A stretch of DNA of 64,000 nt. It comes from RPQJ01 sp963712815. Its GTDB lineage: Bacteria > Pseudomonadota > Gammaproteobacteria > Steroidobacterales > Steroidobacteraceae. Shown here in pieces: positions 1 through 7,630 of this stretch (within the stretch, counting starts at the first letter, position 1; each line of letters opens with the position of its first letter). Made by a program: the position numbers and the translations under genes. The notes below the pieces were generated by a model. The model searched no databases. It was not told the origin of the DNA and saw only the letters and a program-made list of their open reading frames with translations. The stretch is taken from contig CAVQJL010000007.1 in NCBI GenBank assembly GCA_963712815.1, positions 1 to 64,000 on the forward strand, in the 5' to 3' direction.

Positions 1-246
1 GTCAGGGTGGGCACAGCGCCAGCGTGGAGGCGGTCGGGACGCGCCGGCTCGATGGCGGCGGCAAGCTCCGGCCAGGACCCCCGAGGTCGTGTCAGGGGCG
101 AACGTGCGATCGAGCACCTGCTCGAGCGCCATGGGGCCAGGCCCTCCAAGTGACCAACGCCGGTAGCCCCGCAGAAGGTGGGCAGCTGGCCATCGACCCC
201 GGCACGATGTGATCCTTGCCGTCGACTGCACGCCGGAGAAGGACGA

Positions 247-1113
247 ATGCGATCTGAGAACCTGACGATGACCTTGGCCGACGGCCGGACCCTGGCATGG
301 GCCGAGTACGGAGTGCCCGACGGCAGCAGTGTCCTGTTCTTCCACGGCGGCAACGACTCCCGCCTCGCCGGACGACTGCTGGCCGAGGCTGCCACTCAAG
401 CCAAGGTCCGCCTGATCTGCCCCGACCGGCCCGGATACGGGGCGTCGACCTTCTCAGCCGGCCGAACCTTCCTGGACTGGGCAACCGACGTCAGCCGCCT
501 CGCCGACGAACTTGGGATCACCGGGTACCGGGTCGTGGGCCACTCGGGCGGAGGCCCCCATGCCCTCGCCTGCGCACACTGCCAAGCCGGGCATGTCCAC
601 TCGGTGGCGACCGTGTCGTCGCCCGCGCCGCCCGCCGCCCCCAATCGAGGGCTTCACCCGGCGTTCCGAGTCATGAACCTGCTCTTCACGTCGCCAGCGC
701 TCTACCGGCCGATGGCCAAGAACCAGCTCAAGCAGATGGCCACGTCACCGGAACGTTGGCTGTCAGTGTGGGGTCGGATGCAGCCCGCAGACGGTGAACT
801 CTTCCGCCGACAGCCCGAAGTGGCCGCCGAGATCATCGCGGAGATGACCGAAGGCGCCCGACAGGGGGTCTCCGGGATCGTTCACGAGGCGAGCCTCTAC
901 CACGCGGGCTGGGGATTCAACCTGCGCGAAGTGCCCACGAACTCCCACGTCTGGCACGGTCGCCGCGATCGGCAGGCGGCGCTGGGCTGGAGCGAGTTCC
1001 TTGCCGAGGAACTGCCCCATGCAAGCCTGCGCATCGACGAAGAGGGAGGACACTTCTCCACCCTCATCAACAACGCTGCCCAGATCCTCACCGGTATCGC
1101 CTCCGACTCGTAG
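247..1113 (+). CDS. alpha/beta hydrolase fold protein
   Basis: A 288-residue alpha/beta hydrolase. The oxyanion-hole HGG is at residues 33-35 and the nucleophile elbow GHSGG puts the catalytic Ser at 100. A plausible Asp lies at 241 (GRRD) and the His at 269 (EGGHFS), so the triad looks complete. The family covers esterases, epoxide hydrolases and C-C hydrolases, and the sequence does not fix the substrate. I chose the ATG at 247 because a purine-rich GGAGAAGGA lies just upstream; a longer in-frame reading from 178 is unlikely to be used. It has no close operon partner: about 210 bp without a recognisable gene follow. It belongs to the actinobacterial-style segment left of the adapter scar. 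Confidence 0.85.
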   Translation: MRSENLTMTLADGRTLAWAEYGVPDGSSVLFFHGGNDSRLAGRLLAEAATQAKVRLICPDRPGYGASTFSAGRTFLDWATDVSRLADELGITGYRVVGHSGGGPHALACAHCQAGHVHSVATVSSPAPPAAPNRGLHPAFRVMNLLFTSPALYRPMAKNQLKQMATSPERWLSVWGRMQPADGELFRRQPEVAAEIIAEMTEGARQGVSGIVHEASLYHAGWGFNLREVPTNSHVWHGRRDRQAALGWSEFLAEELPHASLRIDEEGGHFSTLINNAAQILTGIASDS

Positions 1114-1322
1114 CCAGCGCTCCATCATCCGCGCCGACTCGAGACGTCCAGCGAGGAGACCGCCCCACACCGCCCCAGACCGCCGCGCAACGCCCTGGCC
1201 GCGGCACCTTCTACAACGCGATCGCCAGACTCACTCCGCTGTGGACAGCCTTGGCGACACGTCCGACCGACACGCCACCAAGCACCCCAGTGCTGCCGGT
1301 CAACTCCCTGCTCACGGTCTAC

Positions 1323-1847
1323 TCAGACTTGGCGGTCCAACCGAGCGATCTTCCACTCGCCGTCCACCTTGCGCACCGTGTAGACCATCGTCCCGTCGCT
1401 GTCGCCCGCGGTGAAGCCGAACCTCATCGGCATGCTCACCTGCAGATCCCCGGTGCCAGCCGGGTCGCGCACCACAGTCGGATCACCCGTGGCTGTCTGC
1501 TGAATGGGGCCGTAGCCCTCGATGAGCTTGATGTACTGGTCCATCGTGGACTCGACAGCACCAATAACGTAGAGCCCGTCATCGGTGGTGGTCGCCCTCA
1601 TCAGCTCGCCGTCCGCGACGTTCTGGGCGTCGTTGTGTTGCGTCACGACGGCGATCGCAGCAGCAGCGTCGCCGGAGGGAACTGTGCTGTCATCGTCCGT
1701 GGCCATCAAGACTGCAAGACCGGCGACTACGAGCAGGGCAACTGCAGACAAGCCCGCTACCCATGCCCAGAACCACCGACGGTGCGTCCCCCCCTTGGGC
1801 GGAGTCGCAGGACTGTTCTCCGGGGCAACCATTGGCTCGGTGACCAT
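1323..1847 (-). CDS. Membrane-anchored protein of unknown function with NTF2/Mce-associated-like exterior domain
   Basis: The protein has 174 residues: a short Pro-rich cytoplasmic tail, one membrane segment at about residues 25-49 preceded by RR, and an exterior domain of about 120 residues ending in VRKVDGEWKIARLDRQV. A GEWKI-type last strand is common in Mce-associated and NTF2-like membrane proteins of Actinobacteria, but I assign only the architecture. The ATG at 1847 is preceded by a strong Shine-Dalgarno GAGGAGGTGG, so the longer upstream reading (to 1889) is rejected. Nothing in the neighbouring genes points to a role. Confidence 0.7.
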   Translation of the reverse strand: MVTEPMVAPENSPATPPKGGTHRRWFWAWVAGLSAVALLVVAGLAVLMATDDDSTVPSGDAAAAIAVVTQHNDAQNVADGELMRATTTDDGLYVIGAVESTMDQYIKLIEGYGPIQQTATGDPTVVRDPAGTGDLQVSMPMRFGFTAGDSDGTMVYTVRKVDGEWKIARLDRQV

Positions 1848-2288
1848 GACTCGCCACCTCCTCGGGGACGCCATCATCCCCACCTTCAACGTATGGCTGT
1901 CACCCCGCCAAGGTCAGAGGCCAAAGTCACTCGGTCGGTGACGACGCCTACCCGATCCTCCAGGAAGGCCGCACCGTTGCTGCACTCCCTGGTCGGCAAC
2001 CACGCGCCCCGCATGGTCGGCAACCCGCACCTTCTGCCGCCCCACCGGCCGGGGCCTGACCCCAACCAAGGACGAGATTGAGAACCTGATGCTCTGCGGG
2101 GGGTCCGGCCAACCCGACGCCCCGAACTTCGCGGCCTGCCTCCGGGCCCACTCAGGCAGTGAGTCCCTCCGCCGCCTGTGGACGCACCGCGGCCAGGTCC
2201 ATCGCCTCCGTCAGGCCCACTGCAGCCCACTGAGCCGCCGTCGAACCCCAGGTGGTGGCAGGATTGGCCCGCCGCAGAGGAGGATCAC
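1848..2288. other. Stretch without a recognisable gene
   Basis: These 441 bases lie between two divergently transcribed genes. Several open frames cross them, but their Arg/Gly/Pro-rich translations look like shadow reading of GC-rich DNA and I recognise no domain in them. The promoters of both flanking genes should lie here. Only the Shine-Dalgarno sequences next to the two start codons are clear. Confidence 0.5.
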
Positions 2289-2960
2289 ATGCGTATCGGA
2301 GTCCTGGGCACCGGGATGGTCGGTCGGGCCCTGGCTGAGGGCTTCACGCGCACAGGGAACGACGTCTCGATGGGGACACGCGACGTCCACCTCACGATGA
2401 CCCGAGAGCTCGAGGTCCCGCCCGGCTCGATGGCTGAATGGTTCGCCCAGAACCCGTCCGTGGCGCTGGCAGACTTCGGATCGGTCGCTGGTTCGTCCGA
2501 GGTGGTGGTCAACGCCACCAGCGGTGCGGCCACCCTGGCGGTGCTTGCCGAGGCAGGGGTGGTGAACCTGACCGGCAAGGTCCTGATCGATGTGGCCAAC
2601 CCGCTTGACTTCTCCGCCGGGTTCCCGCCCACGCTCGCGGTGTCCAACACCGATTCGCTGGCCGAACAGGTGCAGCGCGCATTCCCGGACGTTCGTGTGG
2701 TCAAGACGTTGAACACGCTGACCGCGACCCTCATGATCAACCCCGGTCAGCTCCCGGAGCCCACGACGGTATTCCTGTCCGGCAACGACGCCGGCGCCAA
2801 GACCGTGGTCGATGGGCTGCTGCGTGAGTTGGGGTGGATCGACATCGTCGACCTCGGCAACATCAGCACCGCTCGTGGCCCTGAGATGTGGCTCCCGCTG
2901 TGGCTCGGGACGATGCGTGCCGTGGGTGGTCCGGCCTTCAACCTGCGGATCGTGCGCTGA
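2289..2960 (+). CDS. NADP-binding oxidoreductase of the F420-dependent NADP reductase family
   Basis: A 223-residue protein that opens with a Rossmann dinucleotide motif (G7-T-G9-M-V-G12). The later motifs VVNATSGAA, IDVANPLDF and VVKTLNTLTATLMINP are typical of the NADPH:F420 oxidoreductase / NAD(P)-binding family (F420_oxidored at the N-terminus), common in Actinobacteria. Such proteins move hydride between NADP and a small cofactor or act as reductases on unknown substrates, so F420 use is possible but not shown. The start at 2289 follows GAGGAGGATCAC, a good ribosome binding site. About 90 bp downstream lies the regulated promoter of the next operon. Confidence 0.85.
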   Translation: MRIGVLGTGMVGRALAEGFTRTGNDVSMGTRDVHLTMTRELEVPPGSMAEWFAQNPSVALADFGSVAGSSEVVVNATSGAATLAVLAEAGVVNLTGKVLIDVANPLDFSAGFPPTLAVSNTDSLAEQVQRAFPDVRVVKTLNTLTATLMINPGQLPEPTTVFLSGNDAGAKTVVDGLLRELGWIDIVDLGNISTARGPEMWLPLWLGTMRAVGGPAFNLRIVR

Positions 2961-3047
2961 CCGGCAGCTCCCTCGAGCCATGACGGCGCCCGCGAAGGCT
3001 GGCTGCCCCAGTGACAAGCCCAGAGCGGACCGTGACTGCGTTGGGGC

Positions 3048-3093
3048 TTGACCTGCCTAATGGTGTTAGGTACAGTATCTAACACCATTAGGC
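3048..3093 (+). promoter_or_regulatory. Promoter overlapped by a perfect 15-bp inverted repeat (likely TetR operator)
   Basis: TTGACC at 3048-3053 and TACAGT at 3071-3076 are separated by 17 bp, a good sigma-70-type promoter. GCCTAATGGTGTTAG (3055-3069) and CTAACACCATTAGGC (3079-3093) form a perfect inverted repeat around a 9-bp centre, and the repeat covers the spacer and the -10 element. A repressor bound here would block the promoter. The operon it drives ends in a TetR-family gene, so autoregulation by that protein is the simplest reading. Site and promoter are seen in the sequence; the identity of the regulator is inferred. Confidence 0.8.
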
Positions 3094-3110
3094 AAAGTAG
3101 GGGAGTCCCC

Positions 3111-3563
3111 ATGCATCACGAACTGCACACCGAGGTCGAGATCGCAGCACCGATTGACGCCGTTTGGGAGACGCTGACTGATCTGGCGGCCTACCCGGAC
3201 TGGAACCCCTTCATCGTCTCGGCTCAGGGCCGGGCCGAGGTGGGCGAGCGTCTGACGAATCGCATGCAGCCTCCGGGCGGCAGGGCGATCACGTTCAAGC
3301 CCACCGTCACCGTGGTCGAGCCGACCGCTACCTTCGAATGGCTCGGTCACCTGGGACTGCCCGGGGTCTTCGACGGCCGGCACCGCTTCCAGCTTGCCCC
3401 GAGCGCGGACGGCGGCACCTTGGTGACCCACAGCGAGCAGTTCGACGGAGTCCTGGTGCGCTTCATGCGCTCGTCGCTCGATGCGGAGACCATGGCTGGG
3501 CTGGTGGCCATGAACGACGCCCTGAAGTCCCGCGTCGAGGCCGCCGTCGGAGATCCGTCATGA
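3111..3563 (+). CDS. SRPBCC family protein (polyketide cyclase/START-like)
   Basis: A 150-residue protein with the SRPBCC signature near its start (EVEIAAPIDAVWETLTDLAA, then YPDWNP) and the usual long C-terminal helix. This helix-grip fold binds hydrophobic ligands; the ligand here is unknown. The ATG at 3111 lies 17 bases after the inverted-repeat operator. It is the first gene of a three-gene operon and its TGA overlaps the ATG of the DUF2568 gene by 4 bases. The pairing with a TetR regulator suggests induction by a small hydrophobic compound, which is inference. Confidence 0.85.
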   Translation: MHHELHTEVEIAAPIDAVWETLTDLAAYPDWNPFIVSAQGRAEVGERLTNRMQPPGGRAITFKPTVTVVEPTATFEWLGHLGLPGVFDGRHRFQLAPSADGGTLVTHSEQFDGVLVRFMRSSLDAETMAGLVAMNDALKSRVEAAVGDPS

Positions 3564-3937
3564 CCCCGCCCACAATGGGCGGATGGAACCTGGCGCTCCG
3601 GTTCCTGCTCGAGATCGCCGCATTGACAGGGCTCGCCACTGCCGCGTGGACGGTCGGCTCGGGACTGGTCCGGTGGGTCGCCGTGGTGGCTGTTCCGATC
3701 GCCGCAGCAGTCGTCTGGGGTCGGTTCAACGTGCTCGACGACCCCAGCCGATCCGGCGCCGCCCCCATCGAGGTCAGCGGGTGGGTCCGCCTTGCCCTCG
3801 AAGTCGTGATCCTGGGTGGTGGTGCTGCAGCTGTCGCCTTCGCGACTCGCCCCGAGTTGGGCATGGTGTTCGCCCTGGCCATCCTGGGCCACTACCTCGC
3901 CTCGTGGGACCGCATTGAATGGCTGGTCAGGGCATGA
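3560..3937 (+). CDS. DUF2568 (YrdB-type) integral membrane protein
   Basis: A 125-residue protein with four predicted hydrophobic segments and the DUF2568 pattern: LALRFLLEIAALTGLATAAW at the start, WGRFNVLDDPSRSG in the middle and a charged C-terminus after FALAILGHYLASWDR. The family is widespread in Actinobacteria and Firmicutes and has no established function. Start and preceding stop overlap (ATGA), so it is translationally coupled to the SRPBCC gene. The TetR gene follows after about 70 bp. Confidence 0.8.
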   Translation: MTPPTMGGWNLALRFLLEIAALTGLATAAWTVGSGLVRWVAVVAVPIAAAVVWGRFNVLDDPSRSGAAPIEVSGWVRLALEVVILGGGAAAVAFATRPELGMVFALAILGHYLASWDRIEWLVRA

Positions 3938-4004
3938 CTGCACTGCGGGTCCAGACCTGGCGGTGGACGGCGGTCCCGGTGACGCCGACCCCGCAGGCCT
4001 TCTG

Positions 4005-4652
4005 ATGGGCCGCAAGCTCGGACTCACGCGGGAACAGGTCGTCGAGGCGGCGGCCGAGATAGCCGATCGCGACGGCCTCGACACCCTCAGCCTGGCCTCG
4101 GTCGCGTCGACGCTCGGGGTCCGCTCTCCCTCGCTCTACAGCCATGTCGACGGCCTTGCCGGGCTACGTCGTCAGTTGAGCATCCATGCCAGCGACCTGC
4201 TCACGGCCGAGGTCACCAACTGCGTTGCGCGCCTCGAGTCGACGGAGGCACTCAGGGCGATCGCCATGCAGCTGAGGTCGTTCGCCCATCGCCACCCCGG
4301 GCTCTACTCCTCGTTCCTGCCAGCGCCCACCCCGGAGGACGATCCCGAGGTGGCTGCCGCCCTCGCCCGACCGGTCAGCCTCGTCGGGTCCGTGCTCACC
4401 GGGATGGGCATCGACCCCGCGACCGTGGTCCCGCTCATCCGGGCGCTGCGGGCCTCGGTCCACGGCTTCGTCCATCTCGAACTCAGCGGCGGCTTCGGCC
4501 TCCCCGACGACGTCGATGACTCGTTCACCACCACCATCGACCTCGTGATCGACGCCATCGCCAGCCACGTACCAACCCTGGAGAGTTCGACCGCGTCGAG
4601 AGCAGGATTGGTCTCGGCTGCGAAGGCGTCGCTACCGGCCAGTCGGGGGTGA
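4005..4652 (+). CDS. TetR/AcrR family transcriptional regulator with WHG-type C-terminal domain
   Basis: A 215-residue TetR-type repressor. The N-terminal HTH domain (GLTREQVVEAAAEIADRDG, then LASVASTLGVRSPSLYSHV) occupies about residues 5-50. The C-terminal half with HRHPGLYSS and ALRASVHGFVHLE resembles the WHG ligand-binding domain. The ATG at 4005 has no strong ribosome binding site; an in-frame GTG at 3963 is an alternative start. As last gene of the operon headed by the inverted-repeat promoter it is the best candidate for binding that repeat. Its 3' end overlaps the convergent epimerase gene by about 20 bp. Confidence 0.85.
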   Translation: MGRKLGLTREQVVEAAAEIADRDGLDTLSLASVASTLGVRSPSLYSHVDGLAGLRRQLSIHASDLLTAEVTNCVARLESTEALRAIAMQLRSFAHRHPGLYSSFLPAPTPEDDPEVAAALARPVSLVGSVLTGMGIDPATVVPLIRALRASVHGFVHLELSGGFGLPDDVDDSFTTTIDLVIDAIASHVPTLESSTASRAGLVSAAKASLPASRG

Positions 4653-5520
4653 GGCAGATGATGCCATCTCGTTGATGGCGTGGTTCCGGGTCCGGCTCTC
4701 GGCCCGACTGACTCCCGTCGATGTCCTGTCGTTGACCTGAAGGCTCGGATCGGCCTCGACCTCGCTGGTGCCGCCCTGCGCCAGGAGCGCGAATCCCTGA
4801 TCCAGGCTGACGGTCGGAGACCAGGCCAGGACCGCACGGGCCCGCCGTTGGTCGAACCAGTGCGCCGTCGCGAGCTGCCCGGCCAGGAACCGGGTCATCG
4901 GTGGATCGCTGGTCCGGCGCCCGAGCCACCACAGACCCTCAGCGACTGCGCCTGCGGCCCACGCGAAGGAACGGGGCACGGAGCGAGTCGGGGCCTCCAC
5001 GCCGCCTGCGGAACAGATCTGCTCGAACAACTCCGCAACCGTGCGGGGCTCCCCGTTGGATACCACGAAGGCCTGCCCATGACCCACCGCGGCGTGGTCC
5101 AGCGCCGCCACCACCGCGTCCACCGCGTTGTCGATGTAGGTGGTGTCGATCAGGGCCCGCCCACCCCCCACGAGGGCCAGCCGCCCGGACCGGGCACGAT
5201 CCACAATCCGCCCGACCAGCTGCGTGTCACCTGGGCCCCAGATCAGGTGCGGACGGATCGCGATCGTGGCGAACCCGGGGGCATCTGCCGCCAGCACGTC
5301 GAGCTCGGCTTGGGCCTTGCTCCTGGAGTAGTGGCCCCTCGCTCTCTTCGGGTCTGCGGGATCCGCGCCCGCTCCCGCGAGGGCCGACCCGGCGTGCGCG
5401 ACAGACGGCGACGAGACGAAGACGAACCTCGAGACCCCAGCGACCCTGGCGGCCTCGAGCACCGTGCGGGTTCCGACCACGTTGGTCCTGTGGAACTGCC
5501 CCGCACTGCCGACGACACCC
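4632..5520 (-). CDS. NAD-dependent epimerase/dehydratase (3-beta-HSD family), 5' end missing at the adapter scar
   Basis: About 295 residues of a short-chain NAD-dependent epimerase/3-beta-hydroxysteroid dehydrogenase. Visible motifs are RTNVVGTRTVLEAARVAGV, FVFVSSPSV, the catalytic HYSRSKAQAE (Tyr and Lys of the SDR active site), IRPHLIWGPGD and DTTYIDNAVDAVV. The N-terminal Rossmann glycine motif, roughly the first 70-80 residues, is absent: homologous sequence stops at 5520, exactly where the adapter remnant begins. The gene is therefore truncated by the chimeric join and not by mutation. The substrate is unknown. Confidence 0.85.
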
Positions 5521-5550
5521 AGCAATACGTCGCGCTTCGTTCAGTTACGT
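5521..5550. other. Oxford Nanopore ligation-adapter remnant at a chimeric join
   Basis: AGCAATACGT (5521-5530) is the start of the adapter bottom strand as it appears at a read's end. After CGCG, CTTCGTTCAGTTACGT (5535-5550) is a 16-base exact match to the adapter top strand as it appears at a read's start. The order, end-adapter then start-adapter, is what two molecules read without splitting would leave. Genes on both sides are cut here and differ in taxonomic character. It is a library artefact, not a biological element. Confidence 0.93.
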
Positions 5551-5757
5551 CTCGGCGAGTAGCACCACCCAGAAGAGGCCGGGCGCGCTCTCGAATCCAT
5601 GCACGAGATTCATCCCGAAGAAGGTTGCGACGGCCATGAGCGGAAACGTCGCGGCCGCGAGGATATTGAGCTTGTGCTGGGCTGCTGTCATCTCCGTGGC
5701 CTTCGCCATCTGGACTTCGGCGCTCTGGGCGATACGGTAGTCGAGTGCAAGCTTGGC
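5551..5757 (-). pseudogene. Fragment of a CorA-family divalent cation transporter gene, both ends missing
   Basis: The minus strand reads about 68 residues: LALDYRIAQSAEVQMAKATE, then LNILAAATFPLMAVATFFGM continuing NLVHGFE and GLFWVVLL. This matches the end of the cytoplasmic helix and the first membrane segment with the GMN motif of CorA-type Mg/Co transporters. The C-terminal side ends in the adapter remnant, the only source of a stop codon, and the N-terminal side ends where pgsA begins on the other strand. It is either part of a third molecule or a mis-join; its source organism cannot be told. Confidence 0.7.
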
Positions 5758-6067
5758 ATCGGCCAAGATGATCGTCGTTACGGCGGTGGTGATCATCGGA
5801 CGGGAGATCACCGTGTCCGCCCTGCGCGAGTGGATGGCGCACCTTGGCGCCCGCGCCAAGGTCGCCGTTTCGGGTCTCGGCAAGGTGAAGACCATCGTGC
5901 AGATGACGGGGCTGAGCATGATGATGTTCCGCAGCGACGTATTGGGCCTGCCGGTCTACGAGATCGGCGTGTTGCTGCTGGTGGTGGCGGGCGTGCTGAC
6001 GCTGTGGTCGATGGTGAGCTACCTGCGGGCCGCCTGGCCCGAACTGCGCCGCGGGCATACCCCTTGA
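5758..6067 (+). CDS. pgsA: CDP-diacylglycerol--glycerol-3-phosphate 3-phosphatidyltransferase, C-terminal half only
   Basis: About 100 residues of PgsA, which makes phosphatidylglycerol phosphate in the inner membrane. The conserved IIGREITVSALREWMAHLGA and VAVSGLGKVKTIVQM are present, then two membrane segments and a normal stop at 6067. The N-terminal half with the CDP-alcohol phosphotransferase motif (DGxxAR...GxxxD) is missing, replaced by the CorA fragment. The three tRNA genes that follow are in the order known downstream of E. coli pgsA (glyW-cysT-leuZ), so this half belongs to the gammaproteobacterial segment. The exact join lies between about 5755 and 5770. Confidence 0.88.
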
Positions 6068-6127
6068 CAGGCCCGGGACCGGCAGCCAAAATTCGCGGCT
6101 AACGAGAGCTTGCTTTCGTGAGCCCGA

Positions 6128-6203
6128 GCGGGTGTAGCTCAGTTGGTAGAGCGCGACCTTGCCAAGGTCGAGGTCACGAGTTCGAGCCTCGTTACCCGCT
6201 CCA
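6128..6203 (+). tRNA. glyW: tRNA-Gly (anticodon GCC)
   Basis: The acceptor stem GCGGGTG (6128-6134) pairs with TACCCGC (6193-6199), followed by T and an encoded CCA (6201-6203). The D arm AGCTCAGTTGGTAGAGC, the anticodon loop with GCC at 6161-6163 and the T arm GAGTTCGAGCCTC are all canonical. It is first of three tRNAs after pgsA, matching glyW in E. coli. Confidence 0.95.
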
Positions 6204-6211
6204 GAATGCCT

Positions 6212-6239
6212 CATGACCCCGGGCCCTCCCGGGGTCATG
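6212..6239 (+). terminator. Perfect 12-bp stem-loop between tRNA-Gly and tRNA-Cys
   Basis: CATGACCCCGGG (6212-6223) and CCCGGGGTCATG (6228-6239) pair perfectly around the loop CCCT, followed by TCTTTCT. The stem is very stable but the T tract is short and interrupted, so it may be a weak terminator or a processing signal within the tRNA transcript. Confidence 0.6.
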
Positions 6240-6269
6240 TCTTTCTGGGGGCTGGTTTTGGGCCATCGT

Positions 6270-6343
6270 GGCTAGGTGGCAGAGTGGTCATGCAGCGGCC
6301 TGCAAAGCCGTGTACGCCGGTTCGATTCCGACCCTAGCCTCCA
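6270..6343 (+). tRNA. cysT: tRNA-Cys (anticodon GCA)
   Basis: The acceptor stem GGCTAGG (6270-6276) pairs with CCTAGCC (6333-6339), followed by T and encoded CCA (6341-6343). The anticodon GCA sits at 6302-6304 in the loop CTGCAAA. The T arm CGGTTCGATTCCG is intact. Second tRNA of the pgsA-linked set. Confidence 0.95.
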
Positions 6344-6382
6344 CAACCCCCCACCGGCCGCTGCCCCTTTCACCCGTATCGC

Positions 6383-6559
6383 TCAGTGCAGGCGGCGCAG
6401 CAGAACGCCCACGTCGGAGTTGAGCAACTCCCACGTGTGTTGAGCGGCGGTTGCCGCCAGGTACAGGGTCAGCGAGCCCGTCACGAGCCGCTGGACTCGA
6501 GCGAGCACCAGTTCACGAAACCACGGGTGTCGCGGCTTGGTGGGTCGGGCGTCTCCCAT
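6383..6559 (-). CDS. Small protein (58 residues) of unknown function
   Basis: A 58-residue basic protein, MGDARPTKPRHPWFRELVL at the start, a weakly hydrophobic helix (VTGSLTLYLAATAAQ) in the middle and VGVLLRRLH at the end. The ATG at 6559 has GGGGAA a few bases upstream, a reasonable ribosome binding site; a longer reading to 6682 lacks support. It lies antisense between tRNA-Cys and tRNA-Leu. I recognise no family; it may be a small membrane-associated protein. Coding status is plausible, not certain. Confidence 0.45.
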   Translation of the reverse strand: MGDARPTKPRHPWFRELVLARVQRLVTGSLTLYLAATAAQHTWELLNSDVGVLLRRLH

Positions 6560-6756
6560 GACCGGTTCCCCTTTGTTTTTCTTGTCGGGATCGAGGCTAA
6601 CCCTGGCCTGCGTCGGCGCGGGATGGTTTTCACATAAAGACGGCCGAATTCGCGCGTGCTCCGTACAACGCATGTAGTGCACGCGTCCGACAGTGCTCGA
6701 CGGCTGCTCCGCGATCGATGGCTTAGACTGTCAGGGCGCGATGGCCGAAGGCACCG

Positions 6757-6843
6757 GCCCCGGTGGCGGAACTGGTAGACGCAACGGACTTAAAATCCGT
6801 CGGCCGCAAGGCCATACAGGTTCGATCCCTGTCCGGGGCACCA
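6757..6843 (+). tRNA. leuZ: tRNA-Leu (anticodon TAA)
   Basis: A class II tRNA: acceptor stem GCCCCGG (6757-6763) pairs with CCGGGGC (6833-6839), then A and encoded CCA (6841-6843). The anticodon loop CTTAAAA places TAA at 6791-6793, and a long variable arm (CGGCCGCAAGGCC) is present. It completes the Gly-Cys-Leu set seen after pgsA in E. coli. Confidence 0.95.
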
Positions 6844-6858
6844 GCCGAGCCTGAGACC

Positions 6859-7614
6859 TCAGGCGACCCGCGTATCGAGCCCGATGCCGGCGATTTCGTA
6901 GCCGCGTCGAAAGTCCTGCACGTGGCGGGTCATCCACGTTTCGGCCTCGGCGGCGTCGCCCTTGCGAATCGCCTCGACGATGCAGCGCTGGGCGACCACG
7001 ATGCGCGATCGTCCCTGTGGCACGCGATCGATCATGCGCCTGAGGGACGGCGCCAGCAGGCGCGTCACCGGCTGCATGGCGAGCATGAGCACCCGGTTGC
7101 CGCTCGCAGCGGCGAGCGTGCCGAAGAAACTCACGACGCCGACCACGGCGGCTTCCGACCCCCTCGCGGTCTCGACAGCGGAAATGTCCGCCTCGAGCGT
7201 ACCGAGCGCATCGGCTCCGACGTGCGCGGCGGCGAGCGCAGCGGTGCGCGGTGCCACGGCCAGCATCGCTTCCCACAGTTCGATGAAAGTCACTTCGTCC
7301 AGCGTCAGCGCACGGCTCACGCGCGAAGCGGTGTCGGCGTGCCCCGGCCGCGTCACCCGCAGGCGCTTGGCACCGCTGTCGCGGCCGACGAGGCCGTTGC
7401 TCTCCAGTCGCCGCAGCGCCTCGCGCACGGTCGAGCGGTTGACGCCGAACTGGCGCGCTAGATCGGTCTCGGTCGGGAGCAGGTCGCCCGGGCGCAGGCT
7501 GCGCGCGAGTATCTTCTGCTCGATGGCAGCTGCCACCCGCCCATAGGCGGGCTGCGGCACCAGCGGGTCGAACTGGATCGGTTTGGCGGGGCGGGGGCGT
7601 GGCGGCGTCGGCAT
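6859..7614 (-). CDS. GntR family regulator (FadR-type HTH and effector domain)
   Basis: A 251-residue protein. The winged HTH (YGRVAAAIEQKILARSLRPG, then LARQFGVNRSTVREALRRLE) spans about residues 25-90 and is followed by an all-helical effector domain, with R residues and the HVQDFRRGYE end common in FCD/FadR-type regulators. It is divergent from the isovaleryl-CoA dehydrogenase gene, with a TNGTNNNACNA operator between them, so it very probably controls the leucine catabolic operon and itself. The effector would be an acyl-CoA or organic acid of that pathway (inference). Start 7614 (MPTPPRP) is preferred over 7641 because the longer reading would run through the operator. Confidence 0.85.
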   Translation of the reverse strand: MPTPPRPRPAKPIQFDPLVPQPAYGRVAAAIEQKILARSLRPGDLLPTETDLARQFGVNRSTVREALRRLESNGLVGRDSGAKRLRVTRPGHADTASRVSRALTLDEVTFIELWEAMLAVAPRTAALAAAHVGADALGTLEADISAVETARGSEAAVVGVVSFFGTLAAASGNRVLMLAMQPVTRLLAPSLRRMIDRVPQGRSRIVVAQRCIVEAIRKGDAAEAETWMTRHVQDFRRGYEIAGIGLDTRVA

Positions 7615-7630
7615 TTGACGGATCCTCCGA

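Noticed and set aside
1..132. Short open reading frame on the minus strand reaching the window edge (MALEQVLDRTFAPDTTSGVL...)
   Set aside because: About 44 codons, open at the edge, no recognisable domain and a possible frame change near position 70; it may be the start of a real gene but cannot be supported.
1114..1322. Coding sequence between the hydrolase and the membrane-anchored protein
   Set aside because: Open frames exist on both strands, but the translations are low-complexity Arg/Pro/Thr-rich and no ribosome binding site or domain supports them.
5521..5757. Horizontal transfer or recombination boundary between actinobacterial and gammaproteobacterial DNA
   Set aside because: The adapter sequence exactly at the boundary explains it as a library artefact.
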